A stretch of 64,000 nt of DNA from Chionis minor (Eukaryota; Chordata; Aves; Charadriiformes; Chionididae), in NCBI GenBank assembly GCA_013398295.1, contig VZSF01004788.1:66067-130066 (forward strand), written 5' to 3'. Within the stretch, counting starts at the first letter, position 1. Each line of letters starts with the position of its first letter. The notes beneath the pieces are model-generated. The model did no database searches. It was not told the DNA's origin and saw only the letters and a list, made by a program, of their open reading frames with translations. Positions 44,214 to 55,890 of the stretch are shown piece after piece. The position numbers and the translations under genes are program-made.

Positions 44214-47200
44214 GTAATGAGTTTTGTGGGAGCAGGAGGCCGGTCAGACGTTCAGCGATGATGGCTCTTGTGGCACACGGAGAGGAGAGGGCTCTCGCCT
44301 GGGAGCGCTCTGCTGAGCATCGCCTGGCTCAGTGAACGCATTCCCTGCTGCTGGGAAGTTTAACAGCCCCCCGAGCGCGGGCGCTCCCTTCGGTGGCACC
44401 AAACGTGTGTGTGTGATCTATATACACGCGGTATAGGGGAGCCTGTGTCCTCTGGCAGTAACACTCCGTGCTGCTGGAAGACCGAGGAGAACTCAAATGT
44501 AAGTGGTCAGTGACATTCTGTATCGGCCCCCATCAATCTGCCCACTTGGGGAAAATAGCTTGGAGCTGGAGACATACCTGGCTGATTTTGAATCCGTGCC
44601 CATTTGTGCCTTCCACGTCGGGGAGTTCATTCGGGAACAGTTAGTTCACCCTTGTGAAAACATGAGCCTGCTGCTGCTGCTGCCAAGGGCGGCGGCAGCT
44701 TCGGTTATCCGGTGCCCGGGGACACATTTCCAAACCAGCAGAGTCCTTGGAAGGTTTACTTCAGCGCCTGTCCTTGGCTCCAGTATAGACATAGAATAAA
44801 TACCCGTTACCACCCTTAACCAAAGCGGATGTATTCTTCGGGCAGCCCTCCAGCGCCGTGCCAAGCGCGAAGCCTGTCACGCTGCAGTCGGAGCAAACAG
44901 GTTACTTGTTCGTCTCTTTTTCCTGAGCATGTTGCATCTGTTTGTGGTCTCTTCCCACAAAATGGTTAGTTGCTGGAGTGGTATCGGTGGGAAAGCCTGA
45001 GCTTTCCTGTCCCCGGGGGGTTGTTACACCTCCCTCCAGAGCCGGCGCAGGGGGCTGGGGGTCCCGGGTGCCCGGGGCCCAGCCTCTCCCACGGGACTGG
45101 CCCCCACCGCCTTGACGGAGCCAGGTCCCCCCTTCCCAGCGAGCGCGGGAATGTGAGCGGGTTCGGCCGGCTCGGGAGGGCGTGCGGGAGCCCCGCGGGC
45201 CCCGGGCAGCTGGTGAGGCTGCTGGCACCGGGAGGCTGAACGGCGCCAGCCTTGGAGGTGCAACCCGAGGCCAGACCAGCCACCTAGAGCCATAAATGAG
45301 CCTTAATTAGAAAGCGTAAAATGAGCATGTGAGGATTCTCTTAATTGGGACACCACAGTGGAGCCATTATCTCCCGTAAAGGCAGAGTAATTTATTCTGT
45401 AGAGCTTTGAATGTAGCACGTTCATGTGCGGGAGGAAGAATTCATGGCCAGGTGATAAGTCTAAAAAGACAAAATACAATATCCATTAAAGTAAATTCAT
45501 AAAATATTCCCTGCGTTTCCTTTTTTGGTTTGTATTTTTTAGTCTTTTTACGGTAACTTATTTGATAAAAGACGAGATGAACATTTCATGCCTAATCAAC
45601 ACCTGGTAAAACACCACTTTACTTCTCGATACTGACCAAGTGTCACCATTAAGCAGAATATTTAATAATGCTGTCATGCTTAAGCAGCAGCTATTGTCAG
45701 TTAGTATCATGAAACAGAATTGCTTTCCTTGAGGAAAACCCAATTAAGAGAATTCTGAAGAACAGGGAGTAGTCTGCGGCGCTCCTAACGCTATTGATCA
45801 TGCAGCACATTCCTTTGATGACTGTTCAAGGCCCACAATCTTCTGTGAGGATGGCTGCATTTGTCATGTATGTGAACACGTATGGAAAACAAAATAATAA
45901 TTTTTTTTTAATTTTTTTCATTTTGGATTTACTGAAACCTCGTAACTGCTCATTCAGACTTTGGGTTCCTGTTCTACGTATGAAGGCCTATAATGCAAGC
46001 TCAAATCTGACGGATTAACATTCAAACATTCAGACATCTACCAGTAACATTCACTCGGTCAAAAACAGAGCAACATAAATTGCTTGAGAAGGTGTAAATT
46101 AATTGCTCCCCAAATCAAATCCGTAACGCCTCTGATGTAATTTGTGTCAGTGCTATAGGAAAAAGAGATCATACAGCATCAAGAACGGACTGTGTGTGCC
46201 CGAATGAAGATCTTTTTGTCATGCAGATACCTCTGAAAGATGTGTGTCCCGGCTGCTTTTTCATTGTTTCTCAACGTATTTGTGAATGGGCGCTGATTTA
46301 AAATAATGCTAGAAGACGGGAGTCTAATATTTAGATTTTTAGTTCAATTTTCGGGTGCTAGGGAGTTTTGCTAACAGAGCACAGTCATTCCAACCGGGAT
46401 GCAGTTTTGTTAGAGCGGAAGAGACTCGAGCCGCTCGCCTTCCCTGGCCTCGGGAGCGGCTGCTCTGGTGGCCGGTGAGGCACCGGTTACGGCAGAGGAA
46501 GACGGGGAAGTTTGTTTCCTCAGCTGCATCTTTGATGCAGATAAACACAGCATATCGGTTCCCAGCTGTAGCAACCTGGCACCTTTCATGGCCATCGTCA
46601 TGGAAGCCTTTGAGCTCGCTGTAGTCTGATATCTATCCTAATTTGCATTCTACTTGCAATTAAAAGCCAGTCTTTCATAAAAGCAGGCTGCATTGGTAAA
46701 ATCAGGGCCAGTAGCACAACAACAAATTGTGGCGTGCTCTTTGTGACACAAAACTGTGGAGGAATGGCAAAAATACCTTACTCTTCAATGGGAAATACAA
46801 TGCCAGAGACTGTGTTAAAGCTAAAGGAAGACATGAAATGCAACCAACAAAATGATGTAACACGGGCTAATGATTTCTATCCCATAGTTCTGTCTAACTT
46901 GGCACCAAATGCTGCAGGTGTACGAAAGCCGGCATTAAACCCCACAAAAGCTGACTGAAGTCTCTGCTCTGGCTTCAATATGCTTTGCAGTAGAAGCTGA
47001 ATTTTTTGGGGGTGTCAAGTATACAGCCACTTATTTTATTTTCTAAAATACCCAGGAGTTTCTCATCTCGCAGTGTTACGGTTCTTGCCAGGTTTAAAAT
47101 TCCTCTTTGTAAACACAGCTAGTGCAGAGTCAAGCATTTTTCAGAGCAATTTTCACAACTTGGCCTCTGTAGGACCATGAAGCGTCCTGGGAAGTACGGA

Positions 47201-47329
47201 AAAAGGTTCTGGAAATCCTACAGAAAGTGTATACGGAGTGCTTTCAAAATTAGTGCAGCTTTTTGGGAGTGCACTGGCAAAGACTCACGTCTGCGGCCCT
47301 TTGCGGAAAATGCATTTTTGTTTGGTTTT
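44214..47329. other. Non-coding stretch with one GC-rich islet
   Basis: Contains a CTG repeat at 44668-44682 and a GC-rich islet at 45001-45250 in which I count about 21 CpG per 240 bp. Two hundred bases on, the DNA is AT-rich again. Frames over the islet are open on both strands without recognisable content. A 74-codon frame at 46734-46958 has protein-like composition but starts at GTG and matches nothing I know. Confidence 0.5.
44668..44682. repeat. CTG trinucleotide repeat, five units
   Basis: Five uninterrupted CTG units. Below the length usually associated with instability. Confidence 0.9.
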
Positions 47330-49085
47330 GCATCTACCTTTTATTCCGTGCGGAGGGTCGGGAGCGGGGCTGCTGGTCCAGTTCCCCTGCTCGTCCGAGC
47401 TGAGCAGCCGTTGGCTTTTGTGCCGGGTTCGGGAGGGCCAGGCCTTTGGGTACGGCTCAGAGGGGTCTCGTGTTCAGAGCAGTGACGAGTTTTGCACTGT
47501 TTTTCCGGCTTCCAAACTCCTTCCCCAAGGCTCCCTGTGTTCATCTTTCCTGGGGCTCAGCAGGGTTTTCCCGCAGTCCGTGTGGCTGCGGGCTGGGGTT
47601 CGGCACGGTGCCCCGGGAATGCCGCACCGCTTCGTTAGCACAGTAGTCCCAGGTGAAAACTTTGCGTTCGGTGGAGACGCTTCATCGCTTGGACATTTTC
47701 TGGTGCAAAGACAACCAGGAAATATAGGGAAAACCAGTCAGGTGCCGCACGCCTGTGGGAGCCGCGCAGGGACGGCCACCAGCCTGCAGCCCCGGGACCT
47801 GCCCCCTGCGCCCTCTCTCCGAAGAGCAAGAAGGAGGCCCCCTGAAGGTATTATTCTGGAACGCCGGGTACGCTTGGAGTCTAAATCACATCTGACTTGG
47901 TGAATGGCTCATACAAACGGGGCTCTGCGCCCAGTGAACGCCACGGCTGTGGGGTTTGTCACCCCCGAGCTGATGCTTACAGCAGCGAGTTGAGGGCAGC
48001 GGGGCTGGCGGCGGCGCGCGGTTTCCGATCTGGGGCGCAGCACCCGCGTGGTCTGTGGTATGGGAGCAGCTTTCCTCCCTCTCTGCGGCTCCGCGGTCGT
48101 GCCCACCCGGGCGCGTGCTCAGCCCGGCTGTCGTGGAGCTTCCCCCGGGAGCAGCGCGGGTGCGCCCGGCACTGGCTCCCGGTACCTGCCGCTGCTCCGC
48201 TGCCCCTTCGCCTTCTCCTGCCCTAACGAAGCAGCGTAGGGTCTGACAGACTGCGACAAGAGAGCGTGCTCTTTCACAGAGCTGTTTGTTAGCTTGTTAA
48301 AAAAAATAAAAATCATAATTGTGATAACAGGTTATAAAATCATTCCTTAAATAGCAACATCTACCCTTATCCTATCAGTAAAAATGTGTGGCCAGGAGAT
48401 TGGGAATCAGTCAAATGAGTCATATTATGGGTAAATTTTATCACTTCCAGTGTAGGGAAGAAAGTAATTTCCATTTCTTTCTAGAGCGCAGTGAGCCAAT
48501 TTGCTCTGAGGCTGATCCGTCGGCTAAATTGTGGGGAGTCACGCGGCAGACGCCGTTTTGATGGCAACGGGGATGTGCGTGTGGGGAGAGAGTTAAAATG
48601 CTCCGTCAAATTCTTCAGTTCCTCCCTCTCTCCTACCCTCCGTGCTGCATCCGACACCTCTTCACTTAATCCCGTCTCAGTGTCTCTCCTGCACCGTTTT
48701 TATCGCTTGTCAAGTCATTAGGGATGGTTTAATCACCGCCTGATCATGGCGCTCGTCTCCGAGGTCTTTCCAAAAGCGCCGCCGGCGGACGCGTGTGCGC
48801 AGAGGCTGGTGGAGCCGGTGCTGGGCAGTGCTGCGGTTCGGACACTTTGCAGTGGAGAGAAAGAGCTTTAGTGTCAAATCAGGCTCTTTAATGCCAAAAG
48901 CCAGCTCGGCTTCTTCGGGCCGCCCCGGAAAGCCCCTGCTCTCGGTTCCGAAAGCCGCTCGCCTCCGGGCCGCTCCTTTGGCGCCGGAGCTCTTCCCTGC
49001 GGGAGCAGCAGGCACGGGGCTCCACGAGACCAACACGCTACAGAGCCCCCCCTGTTCTGCAGGGACCTTCGCGGCGCTCTTCCTT
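47330..49085. other. CpG-rich zone, partly interrupted
   Basis: GC-rich DNA at 47340-47830, 47910-48245 and 48770-49085, broken by AT-rich DNA at about 48285-48480. The longest open frame of the window (221 codons, 47238-47903, plus strand) overlaps its left edge. It starts at GTG, lacks any domain and overlaps other open frames in the same patch, so I regard it as chance. The zone contains the CpG island at 47985-48240. Confidence 0.5.
47985..48240. promoter_or_regulatory. CpG island, possible unannotated promoter
   Basis: I count 29 CpG dinucleotides and about 73% G+C in 48001-48240, giving an observed/expected ratio near 0.9, well within normal CpG-island criteria. The island ends sharply at 48240, where T-rich and A-rich DNA begins. 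No CR1 or tandem repeat accounts for it. The most likely readings are the promoter of a non-coding RNA or of a gene outside the window, or an orphan island. No TATA box or initiator could be assigned. Confidence 0.5.
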
Positions 49086-49262
49086 CTGGCTCCTGCTGCC
49101 TGAAATTGCTCTTTCCGTTTTCATTTCAGTCGGGTGTGTTTGCTGACCGTGTCAATTTTCGTTTCAAATGGCCTGTGTGTGCTGCCTGCGAGGCAAACGC
49201 TTCCCTTACGGGTCTTAAGTGACAAAGTCAAGGTTAGTAAGGCTAATATCTGACCCTCCTGA
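49086..49262. other. Short non-coding spacer
   Basis: Between the CpG zone and the AAT microsatellite. Nothing recognised. Confidence 0.5.
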
Positions 49263-49303
49263 AATAATAGTAATAATAATAATAAAAATAATAATAAAAA
49301 AAT
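49263..49303. repeat. AAT trinucleotide microsatellite, interrupted
   Basis: About 41 bp of AAT units with a G interruption near the start and A insertions in the second half. The longest microsatellite in the window and likely polymorphic. Confidence 0.9.
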
Positions 49304-49575
49304 AGAAATGGAAAACCTCACAGAATTCCATTCAGTTATTTTTTTCTGCTTTGAATAAATTAAACTGCCCACCCTTTTTGGGGAGAGGGAAAAAGAGTAG
49401 GATAGGGGAAAACATCAAGGGCACAAAATTCATTAGAAAAAGTCACCAAAATATATGCAAGATGAGAGCAGGATAATGTGGCAATACACAACTGAGGAAA
49501 AATAGCTGGTTTGAAAACAGTTTTAAAAAATTATAAAGCTATATGTACATTAAGGTGTTTTTATGCCCTTGCAGC

Positions 49576-50035
49576 TGCACAAAGGGGACAGCAAAGGGCT
49601 ATGAAGATGATTCCAGGGGGCTGGAACATCTTAGGAGGAAAGGCTGAGGGAGTTGGGTCTCTTTAGGCTGGGAAGAGCAGGCTGAGGGGGGATCCCATCA
49701 GTGCTGAGCAATACTTCCAGGGAGGGGGCCGGGAGCAGGGGGGGCAGGCTTTTTCCAGTGCCCAGTGACAGGACAAGAGGTGACGGGCACAAACTAGACC
49801 ATAGGAAGTTCCATCTGACCACAAGGAGGAACTTCTTTCCTTGGAGGGCGGCAGAGCCCTGGCACAGGCTGCCCAGAGAGGTGGTGGAGTCTCCCACTCT
49901 GGAGACATTCCCAACCCGCCCAGATGCCATCCTGTGCCCCCTGCTGTAGGTGACCTGCTCTGGCAGGGGGTTGGACCGGATGATCTCCAGAGGTCCCTGT
50001 CAACCCCTAACATTCTGGGATTCTGGGATCCTGTG
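49576..50035 (+). mobile_element. CR1 LINE, 5'-truncated 460-bp copy
   Basis: Begins in the C-terminal part of ORF2 (GCAAAGGGCTATGAAGATG) and runs through the ORF2 stop and the 3' untranslated block (CAGGGGGTTGGACCGGATGA, TCTCCAGAGGTCCC) to an ATTCTGGGATTCTGGGATCC tail. This copy therefore has an ATTCTGGG variant of the terminal repeat, different from the other copies here. Several stops interrupt ORF2 in its first half. Confidence 0.95.
49701..49949 (+). pseudogene. CR1 ORF2 C-terminal remnant
   Basis: The last roughly 65 codons of CR1 ORF2 are still in frame to the natural stop TAG at 49947-49949, including the landmarks VPSDRTRGDGHKLDHRKFHL and PWHRLPREVVESPTLETF. This C-terminal region lies beyond the reverse transcriptase and has no catalytic residues. 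The preceding part is interrupted by stops and there is no start, so it is a relic. Confidence 0.85.
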
Positions 50036-53000
50036 AAAGGTTTAATAGCAAAGCCCGATTTTGCCCAGCACTGTCCTGGTTATGGCTTTTTACAGTATTC
50101 CCACACTTGGTGGGATGAAAGGCGAAGTCTGTGTGGGCGGAGAAGCTAGGCGGTTTTGGGGGTGGATGAAACCTGGCAAGCCTGGTGGCATCAGCTGCTT
50201 TTGGGGGCAGGAGAGAACAGAATTTGACTAATACCAAACCCTCTCGCCGAATCAAGTCAGTAAAGCGGCAATCTATTGGATCCGTAATAAATAAAATTGC
50301 AGCTCCACCGCTGCAATTTCCCTTTTCTGTGTGCTAATGCCCGATGCTCGTGTGCGATCCGGCAGCTGCCTTTACCTCATGCCCTTCCCCTGAAAGAACC
50401 AGCAATATCTGCCCTAAAAATGCTTCCCCAGCTGCCGAGGTAGCAAAGGGACCCCTCAGCAGAAGCGCTGAACCCTTGCACCGATCGCACCTGAACTTGA
50501 GCAAAAGGAGAGGATAACCACTTCAGAAACGGCTCCTATCCCACGTAAGCACTTCTCTGTAGGTCTAAGTCATTGCCGTGCAGGCTGAACTGAGAATATC
50601 TAGCTTATTTGCATTTAATTTGTTTATTTTACCAGTATTTCATGACTGGATCCAGGAATGCATCTTTTATTCCGGTGTGCTAGCAAGTTCCCATACTACT
50701 GATGATAAATGTTGAAGAAACTAATTAAAAAAAGATAACTATTAAAATTACTGTCCTTTATTAGAACAAATACCTGATATTTTGTGTTTTGTGGGTTAGA
50801 AGAAATAACCTTTTTTGAATGTTATAAGCATAGACCTGTAAGTGTTCCTCAAGCACCAGACTCTAATGTACATGTCCTCCTTACGAACACCTAAATTCCA
50901 TTTCTTCAGTTCTTGCGGTTTTGCTGCCATTTCATTTATTGCGTAGGAATCAATATTCTTTCAAGCATGTCTTGGTAATATAAAAATGAATAACACAAGG
51001 TACATATTTTGCACAGTAAACAGGAGCCAGAAAGGTTGTCGGTGCCTCTGTTCCAAAACTGGATAGTACTTATAATTCAGTAATGAACCTTTTAATTCAG
51101 TCTCAATAAATTGCTTATGAGCCCCTTGAAAGGAACTGACAAGAACTTTCATAAAAATTAACTCCATTATCTTTCCTTGGTAGCGAAGGCATGTCAAACA
51201 TAAAGAATCCTACAATTGTTCTGCAGGAATACTTTATATTTGTTTTTTAATTAAGGCATTTTAAAAATCAGTTCCTTTTGAAAGTTCACTGCTGGCAGTT
51301 ATTGAAAAGTTATTTAGGGCAGTTTTCTTATATTTCCTCTGTACCGGAGTAATTTACTGAACTACGAAGACCCTTAACCGCGTGCAGAAATTTGCGATTT
51401 AACTAATCTCTGGTTTTAACTGGGACGTTCAGACTCATAGCAAGCTCTTTGATGATCTGGACTTTGTTAGCGATAGAGTTTTCCCATAGACACTGGGATG
51501 GCAAAAGATCTTCATAGTCACTTATTCTTTCCTTTCCTCCACCACGGTGCACCAGTGTTCCCCATGGAAGAAACCCCAATGTTGGCATGTTTTTAAATGC
51601 TGTGAATAATTAACGTACCAGAACAGTGACATTTACAGAATCCTCTCTGACAGTAAGAGGTTTTGTATTTTCACAAGAGACTGAAACAAATACAGATGCT
51701 TAATTGTGGAAATGTGGATGCCTTTGGAAGTTGGAGCTTTAGTCTTGGGAGGTGAATTTTCCTTGATGGCTATTAGTTGCCTTGACTCACATTTTGCAGC
51801 TCCTCTCCAGCCTTTTCTTTTGACTCCCTTTTGCTAGTTGCAAGAAATCCTTCCTCTAAATTCTCTTCTTTCTCTTTCCCTTCTGCTCTTGCTGTTGTCG
51901 GGGACCCGCTTTGTCAGCGGCTCCGCACTAAGGTGCCGTGAGGAAGGAAAGAAGCCGGCCAGGGGTGGGCGATGGGGAGCAACACGCCAGCGTGAGAGAA
52001 CAAAGACTCTCAGCTCCACCTAAAAATAATATTGCTTTGGTACCATCAAGCTCCACTCTCTGGAGAAGTGAAAATCCTTTGTTGTTTTGGACAAGTTTAA
52101 AAACTCAATTCTCTTTATGAAGTCTTCTTTTTATTTCCCCTGAAAAATGTCAGTGCTTCCGTCAGTCAAAAACGCAGCCCAACAGATCTTTCAGGCTCTG
52201 CTGTCTCTGGTCTTCCCAGCTATTCACCGCTACCTCTCTCCTTCTTGAATTATTGACTTACTACTGATAAATACATGCCTTCAAATACAAATTAGCGTAT
52301 ACAGAATTTTCATCTGTATAATTATAAAAAGAAGTCTTGCACTTTCGGGGGCTGTCTACTCCATTTCGTCTCATTTTATTTCTAACCGCTCCCGCTCCAG
52401 CCTTTACTGACATTTATAACATCCTTTTACTCTGGCATCGAGTACTTTTGCAGTTGACCCAACAGAGATAAATACCACCCTATAGGGATCCAGGCAGATA
52501 TGAATTTTCATGACCCCTTTCATATGTATAAGATTGACAGGGGTTGCCTTTCCAAAGAGAAACTGTTATTCAATTTCAGAAACAAAGCACCCGCTCTTTA
52601 AACTGATTTAAACCAAAGAATGAGTCAATAAGAAAGAAATGAAATTACTGGGCCTTGCTCTTCTGTACTGGAATTAACTCTTTCCTTCCTGACTGAGTAG
52701 GAGAGGGTGGGAACTCAGGATGCACCAGCGTAACGCTCACTACTTCTTTACCGACAAAATGCTTGTAAGGATTTAATGGAATATCTTAATGCATTATGTT
52801 TTGTCAAACTGAATTACGTATCATATTTTCGAATGCAGTTTTAAATGTAATACCTTAGAAGGGAAGTCAAGTTGGTGATAAATAGAAATGACATACTGTG
52901 CTTAAAATTAAAAAAGAAAAAAAAAGCGCCATGTATAGAAAGCTGAGTACACACATCTAAGCAAATTTAGGGGTATATTTTTGTTTTGCCTTCAGGAAAA

Positions 53001-53133
53001 AGACAGCAATCTATACCATAACCTGAAAAGATAGGTGCGGACGGGACACGGCTTTTGTCTTTTTACAGAAATAGACTGTCATTAATACGCTCCATGCCAA
53101 AGTTCATCATGAGCCGCTCTCCAGCCAGGTAGA
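50036..53133. other. AT-rich non-coding stretch
   Basis: Mainly AT-rich with low CpG apart from small patches near 50380-50490 and 51900-51990. Longest frames are about 80 codons without recognisable content. A-rich tract at about 52908-52926. No repeat family or RNA gene seen. Confidence 0.55.
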
Positions 53134-53148
53134 AGCAGCAGCAGCAGC
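53134..53148. repeat. AGC trinucleotide repeat, five units
   Basis: Five uninterrupted AGC units. No open frame of note crosses it. Confidence 0.9.
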
Positions 53149-55195
53149 CTTTCTTTCCAAGAAGGGCTCCTACGGTTAGGGGACACCTAAGACATTCTCT
53201 AGTTGCTTTTATACTGGTTGCAGATAATTTATTTTTTGGAATTGCGATGGACCTTGAGCTGGCTATTGCTTATTTACAGGTACTGTTACGAGTAAAACAA
53301 AGGACCTACTACTTGTGTTTGATACAGTCTTCGCTCTTCCACTGTATTTCAAGGGGAGCTTGACCATATTTTCGAGCAGTTGGAAATTCCGTTGTAAGGG
53401 TTGTATTTTGAAGTCCTCTGGACAACGTTTGGTGGACTCAGGCATCGTGATGTATCGTCTTACAAGCCCTTGGGGGAATATGGTTGGGTCTTCATTTACT
53501 AATAGGCATTACTAGAGTAGGTATTTCCAGTTGGGGAGACCAGAACAGTTCGAACACCCACTCAAACACCCACTCTCCTCTACCTAAACCCACATTTTTT
53601 CTCTCTCTTGAACTGGGTTCTGTCATACTATGAAAAATAAGAACCAGGTGGTCTGTGGAGCCCAGCAGAGTTGCCTGTGTCTTTCCTGCAGAGGTTGCTC
53701 AGCTACAGCGATGGCAGGGAAGCGCAAGCGTGGGTGCGTGAATGACCGGTCCTACACCTGTGTGAAAGGACAATGGGGAACAATGGGAAACACCTTGCGT
53801 TGGCATAGTTGTGTCACTGTAAGAGCCGCTCGTAACTGAAGTACATTTGAAACAAACGGAGTCAAATTAGGGTTACGTCAGTTCTAAGTAACGTATTGCT
53901 CTAACATAGACCTGTTTAAGCTACTGGATGTTTCCTGGGACAAAGGCAGGAGGGAGCACCAGGAGGAAGCCGTTCAGTGGGACGTACGTGAGAACCTCGC
54001 CTGCGGCTTGGGCATGTCTTTCGTGCTCAGCAGTCCCATGGGGCTCGGGGGGGTATGGGGAACTCCGTTATGGAGCTGAAATCAGGGAGTGAAAAGATTG
54101 ACCAAAGCCTATGTTGAAGCCTAGGAGATGTGAATCGCTGCAGGAGAATTTGAGCTAGTTACTTGAGTTCAGATACACTGGATTCCACTGTGACTCCAAG
54201 TATGGAAAATGATACTCCAAAGCTAAATCTGAAATTGGGGCCCTTCAGGACAGGAGTTTTCCCAAAGTGCTGAACTTTCAGCAACATCACAGGGGCTTGA
54301 GTGGAGCATTCAAACGTGAGCATCTTGGAAGAGCAGTTTGATTTTAAAGCAACATAAATAAGGATTAAGGTACATAACTCTCCTGTCTCTAAGCTGGGAT
54401 TCTCAAGTGGCTTTACGAGGCTAAGAGCACGTATAGGAACTCTCTCTCACCATAAGCATGTTTCCCTGAGGGCACGTTTCCCCTCGGATCTCTAGAAACA
54501 GTTCTATTTTTAGGTGTGTTATTTAAAATGTTACACTGATGGCACATCTAAGCATTGCTATAAACCTCTCAAAATGCTTTAATAAGAATTATTTTAAAGC
54601 ATTTTTCTGGCTTAGTTGCAGCTAGAAATAACTGAAATAAGAAGCCATTAGGAAGCTAGTCACACTTCTTTAAAATTGATACTAAGCTGTTCATAACACA
54701 TTCCGAACAAAATAACATTTTTTATTTGTTCATTAGAGAATGTGCCTTAAGGAGGATGGATTTTATTGCAGAAAACTAAAATAGTTATGCGCAGAATAAA
54801 TACGTGGCAAAACAAGGAGGTAGAGGAAGAATCTTGAAGACCTATAGACCGTAGAGTGTGACCCGTTGTTGCAGTAACACGGCTGGTGCGGCGGCTGTCC
54901 GCACCACAGGCTGAGCAGGAACCTGTACTTACAGATGTCTTGATGATGTGTGGGACTCTGCGAGAGAACTGGAAGTACTGGATTACGAGGAAATGACTAT
55001 TTGACGTGCATTTCCCCGCTATCGTCTGCAGTTGGCTCTCAGTTCTGTCCTGCTGACGCCTGTTATCAGCAGCAATGCAGACATGGCTGCTCAGCGCAGG
55101 CTGTGCGTCTATTAAGGCTGCATATACAAAACAAGACAAGCGGCAGCTTTTTCTGCCTGTCTTGGTGTCATTGCCGTGACGATATGTCACCGTAG
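53149..55195. other. Non-coding stretch, no gene recognised
   Basis: Mixed to AT-rich DNA. A 69-codon ATG frame at 53630-53839 and a 147-codon minus-strand frame at 54747-55190 are not recognised. No CR1, RNA gene or tandem repeat. Confidence 0.5.
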
Positions 55196-55890
55196 GTGCT
55201 GTGAATTTAGAACTGAAATTCGGCTATACCGAGGGGCTTTCCTGCAGGCAGACGGCGGGTGCTGCTGCCCGGATAGACCCTCCAGCGGAAGAAGCGTGTG
55301 TGTGTGTGTGTGTGTTCACGTGCTCTTCTGCTCCTCTGGCCTGGCTACAGCCGCCTGCACGGCCTTTCCCTCAGCCCCAGCCCCATTTCCGCCGTTACGC
55401 CCTCGGGAAAGCTGGGGATTGCTCAGCCCAGCCCGTGGGTAGCACAAACATCTCTGCTCACCCCCGGCCGCGCGAACAGTAGTAACAGCGACCGACGGTT
55501 CGCTTTTGCGGGGACATAGGAGTATAACACGAAGGTTTTAGAAATGCCCTCGAAACAGTTTTGCATCCTAGCCAGTGGGGAAGGTACGGCGAGGCTGGCC
55601 AAACGAAGCCCGTGCCTCGCAGGAGGGGAGGGTCTGCTGTGGGAGCGCTGCCCGTGACCGGGTGACCGATCCCGGAGGTGCTCGCAGAAGGCGAACTGCG
55701 CGGTGCCGACCATCCGCGGAGCAGAGATGCGTCTGTCTTGGCTCGTCCTGGTGAGGTGCCGTCTGCTCCCCTGAGGAGCCTCAGCACCGCGCTGCTCCTT
55801 GCCGTGCAGGGGGGGACCAGGCGCAGAGCCCCAGACCCTGCTGGTTTCCGCTCGGTTCCCTGGGCTCTGAAGGACGCTTACATTTAGATC
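55196..55890. other. GC-rich, CpG-containing segment with a GT microsatellite
   Basis: GC-rich DNA with moderate CpG density, clearest at 55375-55500 and 55600-55720, flanked by AT-rich DNA. Several 70-110-codon frames are open on both strands without recognisable content. It contains the GT tract at 55296-55315. A weak promoter-like island is possible. Confidence 0.4.
55296..55315. repeat. GT microsatellite, ten units
   Basis: Twenty bases of pure GT dinucleotides. Probably polymorphic. Confidence 0.95.

Noticed and set aside
47238..47903. Longest open frame in the window, 221 codons on the plus strand
   Set aside because: It begins with GTG, overlaps other open frames, lies partly in a CpG-rich patch with few stop codons, and has no recognisable domain, signal peptide or membrane segment.
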